Of a DNA stretch of 64,000 nt, positions 46,627-59,109 are shown in pieces. The stretch is from Apostichopus japonicus (lineage: Eukaryota; Echinodermata; Holothuroidea; Aspidochirotida; Stichopodidae). The stretch is from positions 18,406,611 through 18,470,610 of the forward strand of contig NC_092576.1 in the NCBI RefSeq assembly GCF_037975245.1, in the 5' to 3' direction. Position 1 is the first letter of the stretch, and each line of letters begins with the position of its first letter. Under the pieces are notes generated by a model. It ran no database searches. It was not told the origin of the DNA and saw only the letters and a program-made list of their open reading frames with translations. The position numbers and the translations under genes are program-made.

Positions 46627-47198
46627 GCATAGTTCTGTAATATTTTTAAATAGATTGAATAACAGCCAACGGGGAAAATATTGGTTTCAGAAATGTAACA
46701 GTAAATTTGTCCTTTAAAACTAATATTGCTTAAATCCAACCTCCACCTCTACCCGTCATAGTCATTTGAACTTCCTCTTTTAGTTCATACTATTAGTTTT
46801 ACTTTGGAGAACCGCAACAATTCATACAACTTTGCTAACCACAATCAATTCCTTCATAGCAAGTACAGTTTGTCTAAGTCAATGATGTATGACGGCAGCA
46901 AGCAACAATGGTATTGAGGTGTTATTTATAAATCGGTTAGTTAAATAAAGCAGCACTGGCATTCATCGCCCAGGGTAACGGAGACAATCACATATAAATT
47001 ATGTTATAATTATTCATTCGGTTGTGACGGTTTGGTAGATGTTACTTTGGCTGATATGGTTCCAAACTTGAACGTTATAAACAGCAATCCAGTACACGTA
47101 TATATTGTTCATCGATAGTTAACATATAGTACACACATCACACACTGTGTGCTTCATTACACTGAACACCGATACGATTACATCAAGAAAACGATATA
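46627..47198 (+). repeat. Dispersed duplication, copy 1 (about 575 bp)
   Basis: Aligns collinearly with 49497-50075 at high similarity by eye. Shared blocks include CTCTACCCGTCATAGTCATT, CATCGCCCAGGGTAACGGAG and TTCCAAACTTGAACGTTATA. No coding potential was seen. It may be a fragment of an unidentified mobile element, since both copies begin at the same ATAGTTCTGT. Confidence 0.85.
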
Positions 47199-49070
47199 TG
47201 CCAAGTCAGATTAATATAGTCATGAATCATAGAAAAAATTGGTTGTACTATGCTCTAGTAATTATGTGGTATTAAATAATCGTATCCATCAGTGATATTT
47301 ACGTGATATAAGAACCATGATGCCCCTATGTTCGTAATAACTGTTTAACTTAATTCAATAGTTGTTTTGCATTATTTGATACTACCACCATGTTTGTTGC
47401 TAATTCATGCAAAGTGCCTGACAAGCCATATGCCCTCTGATGCTATATCGGTCATTTACCCACATAGGTACCAGAACTGTGAAAAGAATTTTGAGCACAT
47501 TGTTAAAGCAATTGGTGATGAAATCGTGTACAGAATACTGTAAATATATGGGTAGCACTTAGAAAGTAGTAATTATCTGTAGAAAATTGGTAGAAAGCAG
47601 GAAAAAACATTTTTTACTGACTGTTATTGTTGACTGGCATGATGATTGGTTAGTTTCATTTGTTCTGCATTTTAAATTGCGTCGCCGTCTGACCTGAAAT
47701 GCCATTGTAGGAATGTAGAGATTACTATACCACTGAAGAGTGCTTATTCAACTAGCCCATCAGTAATACATTATCCACAAGTCTATTATCATGCCTGTGG
47801 TTTCTCCATGTAAAAATACATGATTTGAGGTTAGGGGGGGGGGGTCATTAAGAAAGGTGAAGGTACCATATGTTGATAATATGAATATATATATATTATA
47901 TTATATATATTATATATGTGATATATAAGATAATATATGCTTCACAACATACATTGGTGGCAAACTAATTGTGTGTTTGTCGTTTCCAAAACTGTGTTAT
48001 CATCTAAAGGTTCAAACAATCCTAACAATATGTTTATACTTGAGCTTGCAGCAACGATTCAGTGTAATAAAACAAGACGCATATAAGTGTAAACACACTC
48101 TTTTTAGCAAAACGATTTCGAGCGGATCCGTCTCCTTTGTCTTGGTTTATTTCATTACCTCAGTGCTACGTGTGTCTTTGAATTTCAGTTGTTGTTTAGG
48201 CATGATGCGGTTCAGTAGCCAATCATAGTAACACATTGACGGTTATGACTACGGATTTCTTTTTACTGATTACACATATGTACAGTCTGCTGTTTTCAAA
48301 CGTTCAACGGATAGTGTTACACCTCACCGTTGTCCCAAGTATTTTGTTTGCTATCACTCTTCTGAAGATCAAACCAGTTTATTTTGAAAACTAAATCACA
48401 TCAAAAATCAAAGTTTAGAGTTCAAGTTCATACACTGAATACGTTCAAAACAGTTACAAATACCTTTTATTTACCAAAGATCAATTGAAGATGAAAGATT
48501 TACGAGACATTCTGATCTCTTTTTTTTTTAATTCACGAAACGAGTGGTCTGTGACTGGAATGTAGTCAAAATGGCCACACGAATAGTAGCATTGTATCCT
48601 AGTCACTAGATAATGAAATACATTGTAACATGACATTGTAACATGATATTTGACAACAATAGAGGGCTTCTAACAGTCTGATATTCTTGTTGTACAGTAG
48701 ATTTAACAAACATAATCCGCTCTATAATCTGCAAACCAATTACAACCTCGTCTTAGGAGCCGAGAGGGGCACTACGATGTATGATAAATGTTGTCTAACT
48801 TACGTACCCTCAAGTTAAATGTATCACTGATTGATTATATTGATAATAATTGGTCTACTTGTACACTATGTGAAAAGAATGTTACCATATACCATTAAAA
48901 CAAAACAAAACGTTTACTCCAAATTCAGCATGTTGTAGTGTTTTGTAGGTTAACGTTTAAAATACATAGTTCTACGTTCATTGAAATAGTGAGATGTACA
49001 TCTTTTTTAGCAATAATTAGTTGTGTAGCCTTAGGTGAATATAAAACAACAGTATTGTGATGCTCTACAA
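47199..49070. other. Intergenic with AT microsatellite
   Basis: A G run near 47826 and an AT repeat near 47881-47935 were seen. No gene is recognised. Confidence 0.45.
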
Positions 49071-49147
49071 AGTCATATATATATATATATATATATAAAT
49101 GAAAATCGTAATGAGTTGGAAAATCAAGAACAGTGAAAAAACTTTCA

Positions 49148-49219
49148 GCCTCCACCGGGATTCGAACCACGGGCCTCCCGCTCTGTACGCGGACACCCTA
49201 ACCACTAGGCTATGGACGC
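49148..49219 (-). ncRNA. tRNA-like sequence (SINE head or tRNA pseudogene)
   Basis: The minus strand gives a 72-base tRNA-like unit: 5' GCGTCCA pairs with TGGAGGC except for one mismatch, box A is TAGCCTAGTGG, box B is the consensus GGTTCGAATCC, and the anticodon stem CCGC/GCGG encloses a 7-base loop GTACAGA. The T stem is poor (two mismatches), so a working tRNA is unlikely. It sits between two AT microsatellites. Confidence 0.55.
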
Positions 49220-49343
49220 TGATTGTGTGTCCAGAGGTTCGAAACCGGTAAGGAAGATCGTAATTCCACTGTAGGCGTTTGTCACCTATATCGAACAATA
49301 CTAGTTCTGTTTTTGGTGACATATTTTGCCCTACTCTAGAGAT

Positions 49344-49346
<3 letters not shown>

Positions 49347-49436
<90 letters not shown>

Positions 49437-49456
49437 GTATATATGTATATACATAT

Positions 49457-49496
<40 letters not shown>
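49347..49496. repeat. Long (AT)n microsatellite
   Basis: About 150 bases of nearly pure AT, with occasional GTATAT interruptions, ending directly at copy 2 of the dispersed duplication. A smaller (AT)n lies at 49075-49096. The 129-residue YIYIYI frame is its translation. Confidence 0.95.
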
Positions 49497-49501
<5 letters not shown>

Positions 49502-50075
49502 GTTCTGTTATATTTTTAAATAGCTTGAATTGTAGCCGACAGGGTAGATATTGGTTTTCAGAAATTTCACATTAAATTTGTCCTTAAAGTCTAATACTGA
49601 TGGAATCCAACCTTCACCTCTACCCGTCATAGTCATTTGAACTTCCTCTTTTAGTCCACACTATTAATTCATTTTTGAGAACCGCAATAATGAATACAAC
49701 CCTGCTAACCGAGACTGATTCCTTCATAGTACGTGCAGGCTTTCTTAGTCAATGATGTGTGACGATAGCGACCAACAATATGTTGTATGTGTTATTTCTA
49801 AATCAGTTAGTTAAACAAAGCAGCAGTGGTATTCATCGCCCAGGGTAACGGAGACAATCGCATATTAATTATGTTATACTTATTCATTCAGTTGTGGCGA
49901 CTTGGTAGATTGTAGGCTACTTTAGCTGAAATGGTTCCAAACTTGAACGTTATAAACAGCTATCCAGTACACGTATCTATTGTACATCGAAAGTAAACAT
50001 ATAGTACACACATCACACGCTGTGTGCTTCATTGCACTGAACACCGATACGATTACATCAAAGAAAACGATATTC
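49497..50075 (+). repeat. Dispersed duplication, copy 2
   Basis: Partner of 46627-47198 in the same orientation, 2.9 kb away. It differs by scattered substitutions and small indels, including one affecting the TGGTATTGAGG segment. Confidence 0.85.
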
Positions 50076-51320
50076 ACTATTACGGGTAGTGACATATCAC
50101 ATAATAAGTTAGTGTAATGCAGTATGAAGTTATATCCCCATTGGATCACTTTAAGCATGAATATTACTTTGTCTTAAGAGTGACTAGTACTTACCGTTCT
50201 CAAGTTTATTCACCCCTCGCCCACTTCATAGTCATACAAGATCCCGCTGTATTAATTCTCTGACATCCTCATGCTTGACTACAGATGACAACTTGTTGCA
50301 TCTCATGTGTATTCAAATGTGGTTTGTAATATCTTTCTATTAAGTGGTTAGTAAATTATAAAAAAATATTTCAGACAAAGAGTCTATGTCTCAAAGAGGT
50401 TTTTGCCCCATCTCAGGAAACTAAATGACTTAAACACTGCATTATTTTTTAGAATGAGAGAAAGGCTAACATTCCAGACTTCAGAAAGTGCACTTCAGAC
50501 ACTATTCTGGATCTGCACTCCACCAACAAATCTCAGAATAAAAAAAAAGTTTATTTTCTACAATTATATCTGTGTCTGGAGATTCTCTTTATCTGCTGTC
50601 AATTCTACTTATGTAATAATTCAGCTCTGAACTTATTGAGCCGGGCACCCAACTTAACACTATAGGGAACTTATTGAAGGCAAAGTTTCAAAGTTTATTA
50701 TATGTAACTGTTATACTATTTTTATCTAATCTTCAATAAAGGTACATTTTGATGTTTGGGGATATACGCTCTTAGGAAACACCAAACAGCCTTACTTATC
50801 GTGGTAATTGATTATTCCTAATATGAATTATTAATTTAATATACGGTAGCTATCATTTCTTTGCATTTAATGAGGACTGAAATCCCCACACTCTCCCCGA
50901 ATTGCAGAGTGAAGCCCATACATTTCCCTTTTTGTAAGATACAATCGTCGAAATTGTAATATAATCATGCTTTTCGTGATTTATTCAAGGCAAAAGTTGA
51001 CAGCATTAACAACCTGACCTTTAATCTTTAACTTCAGGTAGAATATCTGTCCTACAGATACAATGGAAATTTGATCGAATAATAGGTCGGCGGTTTTCAA
51101 ATTTTTGTTATGAAGTTTACAGACATGAGGTGGATGGTAACGTCACAGACAGACACTGCCTACGTGCTGTTTGCTCAAATCGCAGGGATAACATGAATGG
51201 CATCTATCATCGATGAGACGTGTGTGTGTAAGGTATATATATAAATTCACTACAAGTAATCAATGATAAAGACAAAGCGTGTGTATTTTGCAATTGTATA
51301 GTGCAAATGTTTACATAGTC
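50076..51320. other. Intergenic, nothing recognised
   Basis: AT-rich sequence without recognisable genes. Confidence 0.45.
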
Positions 51321-51325
51321 GTTAG

Positions 51326-51359
51326 CAGTGGCGTAGCCAGACTTTTCCATCTGGGGGGG
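51326..51359 (+). mobile_element. Solo hAT-like end
   Basis: CAGTGGCGTAGCCAGACTTT, then TCCATCTGGGGGGG, matches the left end of hAT copy A (CAGTGGCGTCACCAGACTTT). It lies about 300 bases before copy B. Its own right end was not found. Confidence 0.5.
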
Positions 51360-51652
51360 TGGGGAAAGGGGGAAGGGTCTGATTGGTGGGGCAGACTAAG
51401 CTAGTACAAAAAGACATACCAAACAGTTTGCATGACAAACTGTGACAAATCGGGTATTGTGTCAGCAATGTAGGGTACAGATGGTCACTCTAGTTAGCTG
51501 ACGTTTTATGTTATTTCCACATAGGTATTATTAACGATAAAATAGATCACTGAAAAAAAGTCATCGATAATTCTTTTTAAAAATCTGAATAGACTATGCT
51601 CTTTCTGTCAGTATTCAAAGATGATCAGCATGATATCTGACTTGCCTGGGAG

Positions 51653-53206
51653 CAGTGGCGTCGCCAGGGGGGGGGGGGGGCACGGGGGCACGTGCCCCCT
51701 GGAAAACCCAGTGCTCCCGAGTGCCCCCCGAGTGCCCCCCGAGTGCCCCCCGAGTGCCCCCCCCCCGAGTGCCCCCCCGAGTGCCCCCCCCCCGAGTGCC
51801 CCCCCCCCCGAGTGCCCCCCATCTGAGATTTGGGTTGGTAAAAAAATATATATATTTTGTTATATTCAGCTCCCATCATCTGAGTTGGTTTTTCATAAGG
51901 TCAAAGAAGCACAGTAATTCGTATTTTCTTCAAATGAGCTGCGAAAAAAATGAAAAAGTTTATCCTTGAACGTCGGGTATCGAAGTCGTGAACTGCGCCA
52001 TCACAACAGGTGTCGATATTTACATTGAATGTACCAGTGCTCACGCCATACCAGCGGATATACACGTCCGCTTCGCGAGCTACATGACTGTGAGAAGGGA
52101 GGGTACTGCAATATGTTGCCTTGGTCTGAGGTTGACAGGTTAGGAGCTGACGAAATGTGAGAATGTGAGAGTCCGCAGACACCGTATTTGCCTATATTTG
52201 TGGACCCATATATTAACCCTGTTGTGTAGGGGGTGCAGAGGTCATTTGAGGTTAGATGCTTGTAGGAACAAATGGCGAATGTTCACACCTGCATACTGAG
52301 CCATACTCGATGTGTGATCAAACTTTGGATTGCATGGTGAGATCCCTGATAGGAGCCAATAACGATGCTGGAACCTGTTACATCATAACAGATAATGGGC
52401 GAAAACGAGAAAGACAAGAAAGGAGTCGGGGGTCATGCACACATTAATTAAACAAATGTAGGTTCTATCGATATAGAGTTAGGCATAATATCGACAGCAT
52501 GTGGTTCATATCCTCTGCAAAATTCTGCCCCTTGTTAAAATCATTACCTCAAAAATAGCAATTTCTGGAGATATCTTCAGATCGAATTTAGCATCAAATG
52601 TGGCAGCATTTTGCATCTAGCCCATCCTCCGTATGCGAAAATTTTCCAAAGGGGAGGGGGCAGTGGCGGCGGAAAAGTGGAAGCAGTGAGTGTGAGTACC
52701 GGTAAGCGCAACACAACTTCCTTTGTCTTAGGACATTGACTTCCTTCATTTCAGCCAGTTCTCCAACATCCACTTACTACACTCAAAAACGTCTTTGCGA
52801 GTACACTACGAGTAATAGCTACTCTCCTAAAACACCATTGAATATACAAATTACAATGTTTTTACAGACTTTTACGTGCAATCTGAGAAATTGCAGGCTT
52901 GAGACCCATATTTTAGGGCTAGGTATTCGCAGCATAAAGCACTCGGGAAGTGCCGTTTCCGGCCATCTGGGGGTTTGAAAAACCCAAAAATTTCTTGTAC
53001 GCTCCGCGCCAACCGATGGTGGCGCTCCGCTTAGATAGTCCCTACACATTACCCCCCCCCCAATAATTTTCCCGTTCTGCCGCGCCTAGGAACCCCCTCC
53101 CCTTAGACCCCTCCCCAGGGCGGCGATTCGTATCCACCCAAGTGCCCCCCATCAAATGCTGGTGCCCCCCTGTGCCCCCAGACTGAAAAGTCTGGTGACG
53201 CCACTG
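51653..53206 (-). mobile_element. hAT-type non-autonomous transposon, copy B (1554 bp), inverted relative to copy A
   Basis: The ends are CAGTGGCGTCGCCAGG and GTCTGGTGACGCCACTG. A perfect 8-bp target duplication, CCTGGGAG, occupies 51645-51652 and 53207-53214. The reverse complement matches copy A, including the segment with GTTCACACCTGCATACTGAG and the segment ending AGTTTATCCTTGA. A C-rich expansion of CCCCCGAGTG units lies at 51715-51820. The element lacks the nested insertion of copy A and carries its own insertion at about 52661-53080. No transposase is encoded. Confidence 0.88.
52661..53080. mobile_element. Insertion of about 410 bp private to hAT copy B
   Basis: Copy A runs directly from its G-rich left segment into GAAAATTTTCGC. 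Copy B has about 410 extra bases at the matching point. The insert starts CAGTGGCGGCGGAAAAG and ends TTCTGCCGCGCCTAGG, loosely inverted to each other, so it may be another small transposon. No coding sequence is recognised. Confidence 0.5.
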
Positions 53207-53214
53207 CCTGGGAG

Positions 53215-54690
53215 TGTAACCACCCCCCCGGTCAACAAAAGATGTTACACCCCCCCCCCCCTTTGGGGCCCTTCTTTGCACTTTCTAGGGCTCACTCAAA
53301 CAGTCTAGCGAAGGTTAATTCGCCTATTCTGATGACTGTCTGCGAACTTATCGACCAATTTCGCGCCCTATTACAGACCTATGAGCACACTACGGAAACA
53401 CAAACGTATATAGACTACTAGGCTGTTCTGTGTTCAATGTACCTAACCCACGAAACACATCTAGGTTGGTCGCGTAGGCGTAGCAAAACATGCTGTAAGT
53501 TTCAGTCAAAATGCAAATTGTTTCTAAATACTGTGATATTCATTCTGCCGTACACGTCACTCACGTGTGAATCTTTTCGGAACACAATCCAGGGATCAGG
53601 GATAACCATGTGAATATAAACTGAACGTAGCCTCCGCTTGTGAGTGCCACGGAGACCATTTAATTAAATTGCCAACCCGTTTCCACATTTGACAATACAG
53701 AGACAGTGGCGTTTTTGCGCTGCTGCTTGGGTCAAATTCTTTTTCAAGGGAATGTTCCCATGGAAGTGATTTTTATTTTGGCCACCCAATTTCGCAGATA
53801 GAGAATTAGGTAAAAGGTAAAGAATAAAAATTGCATAAAAACCATGGTAATATGCACATCGACCCAGCAACATATTTAGTGTGCATTCAATTTTTTTTTT
53901 CTCAGTCAATAATTCCAGGGGAAGTGGGGGCGAGCATTTCAATCGCGTGCCGGCTATCACCTTCTACAGGAACGGCGGAGAAGGGGGAGCTGAGGTGTGG
54001 ATTTATCCGTCACTTTTAGTTTTCGAGAAAAGTTGATAGTTTGAGATTAAAATAGTCTGTTAAACTTTTGAAACATTGCAATTTCAAGGAATAAATCGAA
54101 ATATTTGGGAGATATCAGGATTAAAATTTGTGTCATGAGTGTGTCATTTTGTTAGGTCATGATGACAAAGTGTTGCCAGGAGGTGAAGAAATGGCTCTTC
54201 TCTTAGCTATTCTTCTTTCTTTCTCTTTTTATTTTTCCTTTTTTTTCAATTTTCAAGCTGATTTTACACAATTGACACTGGAAACATTGAAAGCAAAAGT
54301 CATCAAGTACATGCTCAAAATGTTCGATCCACCGATATTTTGGGAAGCCCAACTTTAAAACGGGAAGGGAAAAAGGTAATGCAATAAATAGTAAGTCTAT
54401 AAAAATCAATGCAAATGAGAATCGGTCTGTAATATTTGGATTTGTTCAAGCTATCACCTTTGTCTGTCAAAGAACTTTTAAGTTGATATTTTCCTGCAGG
54501 GTGGAATAAACATGTTGTTACCTAGACGTTGGGGGAATGTCGTTCATCTCTATCTCATAGACACCTGGTGATGGTTGGGTGTGCTTCTGCTACCTTAGCT
54601 AATACTTTTCTAAGAAGGGTATGTAAAGATATTATTAAAAAATTATTAAAAAATATATTAAAAAATTCCCGCCCTCCCTCTTTGAGCACG
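53215..54690. other. Intergenic, nothing recognised
   Basis: Frames at 53664-53960 (minus) and 54128-54358 (plus) show no domain. Short C-rich tracts occur near 53240-53260. Confidence 0.4.
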
Positions 54691-54694
54691 GTTG

Positions 54695-54990
54695 CCAGGC
54701 AACTACCCCCCGGACAAGTACCCCCGGACATATACACCCGGACTCGTACCCCCGGGACAAGTACCCCCTGACAACCGCCCCCCCCCACCCGGACAAAAAA
54801 AAAAGCCGAGGACGAAAACCTCCGAGGACAAATACCACCGGGACAACTATCCCCGGACATACACTCCCAAGGACAAATACCCCCGAGGATAAGTACCACC
54901 CAGACAATTACCCCCCGGAAAAGTACCCCCGAGGACAATTACTCCCCACCCCCGGCAATTACCTCCTGGAAAACTCCACCCGCCAAATAC
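54695..54990. repeat. C-rich minisatellite, unit about 14-15 bp
   Basis: Repeated CCCCCGGACAAGTA with variants (CCCGAGGACAAATA, CCGGGACAACTA). The long frames on both strands (54555-54938 minus, 54692-54892 plus) are its translations. Confidence 0.85.
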
Positions 54991-57520
54991 ACCGGCACAG
55001 ATACTTACCCAGGTTACTACCCGAACTTAACCAGAATACGCCTGATCAGTCCCCCCCCCCCCGAGCCCGTGAACCAAACGGACCATTAGCTGGTGAACAA
55101 CGTAATACCAATGTGGCATGACCACGGCTTCATTAATATTCATATGGGCCGGGCTTGAACTCTATTTTAATAAAAAATGTTAATGAGGCAAACTCAGAAT
55201 TGGTAAGTGGGATCATTCTCAGACTTAGTAGGTAGATTCCACCTAGTGAATTGATGAACCCCATTTCTTTTGTTGAATCTCATTCATATTAATAAGTAGG
55301 CGGGGCTTAGAGTGAATTCCTTCAAATATAAATATCTGTGTTACCAGTCATATTGGTTGAGACCTGGTTAGACACCCTTATCAAAAGTTGATTATTTTGC
55401 TGTAATGTCTTGGCAAAGAACCTTAGATGTTGTCATTTCTTTTTGTATGTAAGTTGACAAGTAAAATTTTGCCGCTTTCGATAATTTCGAGCTCATAATT
55501 CTGGCTGATTATTTTTACATTCAAATTTCAGTTTCAAAATCAACAAATCGTTAGAATAGGCTATTATACAGTAATCCAAAACGTTTCCACGTGAGCCACA
55601 ACTGAAAAAGGCCGCGGCCGGCGCAACTTAAACCAATACGCTGGGGGGGGGGGATGGTCGAATGGTTCGGACGACCATCATTTCCTAATTGCCACCATCA
55701 AATATTGAAAATTAAGGGGGCCATCCCTCCACTAAGACTCCTCCCATGCACAGGATACAGATCAGTATCGTGATTTCGGTCCCTATGGCGAAATCATGCA
55801 TGCGGGTCTTATTTACAAAGCAGAGTGGACATTGAAAAATGATGACGGTCGTGGGGAGGGGTATAAGAGAAAAGCGCATTTTAGTGTTATACAAAAATAT
55901 AACTGGATCCATCCACTAACAAGTAACAAATTGTCAACAAATTTTATTTTTAGTATTCTATTTTTTCCCTTTTGGAACCCATGAAAGGGTTTTTTTCTAT
56001 ATAATCGTCCCTGGTCCTACCGAGTGGATACCATTACACGGTGCTTTTTACAGGGACGTTTGGTTTTCTCGAAGAGATCGAGTTTAATTTCCCAGATTGC
56101 GAATGAAAAATGCTAGCAAAGTTTATTTCACAGCAAAATGATAATAATGGATGCAAATGAGCCTCACATATTAATGTATATATAATGTCCATGTGCTTAA
56201 TGTCTTTTCGTCGTTATATAGTCATCAATTGAACGCTTGATACGTGCTACCGGAAGCCGATTAAAACGCTAAACTTTCACTTTGAATTCTGCACTGCTCA
56301 CATAGTGTAAACATCTTGTCGTACAGGTTTCATGCAGTAATATGAAAGCAAACTGCACACTTGAATGGCATTAATCTCTCTCTATTGTTATAAACTTGTT
56401 GCAAATAAGGAATGTGCTTCGTCAATGAGTATCGATAGAGTCCATTAACGTGTGCTACGTTTTGAGCATAACGGGGACTACTTGGTATTCCAGTAATGGC
56501 AGTTTTCTTCATCTGTACATTGTTCATCAGAATGTATTCCATTGACTTGTAAAACAAATTGAAAAAAGAACAAAGAATCGGGTAACATTCTTCCGAGATC
56601 AAACTACTTTTATCCTGAGACGTGTACAACGCACAGATAAACCTAAGAGTTGAAGACATCACAGAAGATCATGTGTATATATCTTCCCTTTTAAGGGGAA
56701 TGGTGATACACACCTGACGATGATCACACAGTCACAGTCCCGATGCAAAGGGACTGGTGTTGAGAGCGGATCAGACGTTCGGTAGTTTGGTTTTCGTGCC
56801 CATGTTCTTTCCTGGGTGACTTTTCATAAAAAGTATACCCGGTATTCAATCATGGGAGAATGATCGACAGATATATTTTTCTACAACTTGATAACTAACT
56901 TAAATAATTAAACAATAAATAATGTAGAATTTTAGTATTGATAGTCTATGTTATAATACAAAGAAAACAGACAACTTTGAGTCAAATAATGTTTCTGTAG
57001 CTATTCCAGTAGTTTTCAAGAAATGTATCTTTAAATATACTTAATTTCTGGAATATTCGTTTAGGCTAACTTGATGGTGACGTCGGCTCCTCATTGCAGT
57101 TCTTATAGTTAATGTTAATCCTTTGTTTTTGAGGTCAACCAGAATACGTTCGTTAAAATCATATAACCAACAGAGCACCCTTCGCATGACATTCAACATT
57201 ATTTGTCATTAACAATTTGTAATAAGTTATTAACATGTCATTTAAACCATATAATCTTAATTTTTTTTCATTGAGCTTTGTAGTGCAACCGAGGAACTAC
57301 TCTGATGGGTTGTGTACTAAACTAAATGGTCCAGTCACTTAAACTAGTGAACCTGAATTGTTTAAAGGGTCATTCCAAAAACCAAAACCAAAATATGTAA
57401 ATGTGCTAAAGGAATACAACCCTAGCTAGACTGAAAGCAGATGTTTTTAAACGGTCCACGGCATATCAAAGTTAATTTTGTTCCTGAAGTTTTCAAAACA
57501 CAATACGGGGTATTTTTTTG
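54991..57520. other. Intergenic, no supported gene
   Basis: Contains C and G homopolymer runs (near 55050 and 55643). A 110-codon minus frame at 56330-56662 has no recognisable domain, no signal peptide and no splice context, so it is not called. Confidence 0.4.
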
Positions 57521-57531
57521 GTGAATCTTAA

Positions 57532-58118
57532 AGCAGCAATTTGCGTCCTTTTCTATGATTTTTCTCAACCTCACTCACTTCACTATGCCATAACGACATA
57601 CATAACTACCTTATCTATATAAATCTTATATCAAATAGTGGCGTAAAAATCGAAAAATTTGCAACTCTCAACTTTGTTTTTCTCCAAGTTATTTTCCGTT
57701 GGGATCCCAATAAACCTCGCCCATAATATGAATATTTAAACACTACGAATATCATTGACCAATGCGTACAGTCTATATGGCAGTTGTACCAGGGAGTTCC
57801 ATAACAACTCCCTGGTTGTGCCAACGCAGAGTCTAATATATTTTTAGCAACGGCTCATAACTAAACCTGCATCTATGATTGGTTAAATTCAAACTAGCGG
57901 GTTTGGGGGAACTGTTTGCGATCGATTTTAAATGTGGAATTTGTCGTGGACACATTTCTCATTATCTGCAAATATCCTTAATTACTCGCCAATTAACTTT
58001 GTTGGCAGGGAAAAACTTGGCTAATATCTTAGTTTGCTGTTTTGTGATCGATATATGTAAAAAATCGATGGACATGTAAACAAAAGTAGAAAACGGCGAC
58101 CAACCGCAAAATGCTGCT
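57532..58118. mobile_element. TTAA-flanked MITE-like element (587 bp)
   Basis: Left end AGCAGCAATTTGCGTCC and right end AACCGCAAAATGCTGCT are inverted repeats. TTAA stands on both sides (57528-57531 and 58119-58122). TTAA target duplications are characteristic of piggyBac-type elements. No transposase frame is present. The 69-codon and 66-codon frames inside are not considered genes. Confidence 0.6.
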
Positions 58119-58590
58119 TTAAACAAAGTTCATAAGAATCACTCAGACTCCAAAAATACCTATACTATCCGCTATGAGAATTCGCTACAACAGTATGGCT
58201 AAGAATGGGACCATGTTGCCACTGGTATATATATACTTTGATTTTCTTGCAAAAGTGATATAGATTGAATTCTATGTATATTACAATTTTATCGCATGGG
58301 CTTGTTGGCTTTTATGTCTCTGGTATTGCAACGAATATAATGCTTGTTTTGGTGTAGGTTGTGTTAGTCTTTGCTAACATATTTATGTCAAACAGTGAGT
58401 TTAATTAAGTTCATGTAAACTTTTGTGAACCGCATGACTGTTTGAATGTTTGCTTGGCTTACCACAAATAACCCATAACAATAAAATGCATTCCACCTTC
58501 AAAGTGAAAAGAAAAAAACGGCTTTTAAGGAACTCGATGGCGCTCGTTTGAAACAGGGTGTTTTTTTTCAATATAAAATAATTATATGGC
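58119..58590. other. Intergenic, nothing recognised
   Basis: AT-rich spacer. Confidence 0.4.
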
Positions 58591-58594
58591 TCTT

Positions 58595-58946
58595 AAAGGC
58601 ATCCGTAGACTCACTTTTAGGTGAATAGAGCCTCATCAGGCCACGTATTCAGTGGACGGTGGCTGCAAGCATGCCGGTCGCAGAGATGTCACCACCTCTG
58701 GCCAAAGGCAAGGATTCACGCACGCCACCTAGTACGCTTCAGGTCGATTTGACCGACCCTCTGCGCATCCCCCCGGGTTCTTTTGCGACAACAAGGGAGA
58801 CATGGCACGGGATCCTAGGCCACAAAAAGCACCATACCTACAGCCAATGGTATTATCGCCAGAGGCCTGTCTTGAACCCTAGCCACGATTTACACGACCG
58901 ACGAGGAATGAGTCTTTCGTCACCCTCTTAACCATATCGGCCATCA
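58595..58946 (-). mobile_element. Probable tRNA-derived SINE
   Basis: A GC-richer island of 350 bases. On the minus strand it begins with a tRNA-like head (GATGGCCGATATGGTTAAGA as box A region, TAGGGTTCAAGACAGG as box B region) followed by about 270 bases of unrelated body. The 90-codon plus-strand frame at 58659-58931 lies in the body and is probably not a gene. The SINE family is not recognised. Confidence 0.4.
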
Positions 58947-59030
58947 CGTCGGCTAGTAATTTAAGTGGTTGAATTAATATATCAAGACTTCAGCGTCGAC
59001 TACTGAAATAGAAAAAGAATTTTAAACGTG

Positions 59031-59101
59031 ACCACTGATGGAGTCGAACTCAGTTCATTAGGGTTACCAGTCCACTTCTCTACCAACTGAGCCATTAGAC
59101 G
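59031..59101 (-). ncRNA. tRNA-like sequence, degenerate
   Basis: The minus strand has TGGCTCAGTTGG (box A match) and GAGTTCGACTCC (box B match) spaced as in a tRNA. The acceptor and anticodon stems do not pair well, so it is a tRNA relic or a SINE promoter, not a working tRNA. Confidence 0.45.
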
Positions 59102-59109
59102 AGTTAACT

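Noticed and set aside
49065-49454. 129-codon minus-strand frame rich in YIYIYI
   Set aside because: Translation of (AT)n plus the tRNA-like sequence.
54555-54938. Long overlapping frames on both strands
   Set aside because: Translations of the C-rich minisatellite.
56330-56662. 110-codon minus-strand frame
   Set aside because: No domain, no signal peptide and no promoter or splice context; a frame of this length is expected by chance in 64 kb of AT-rich DNA.
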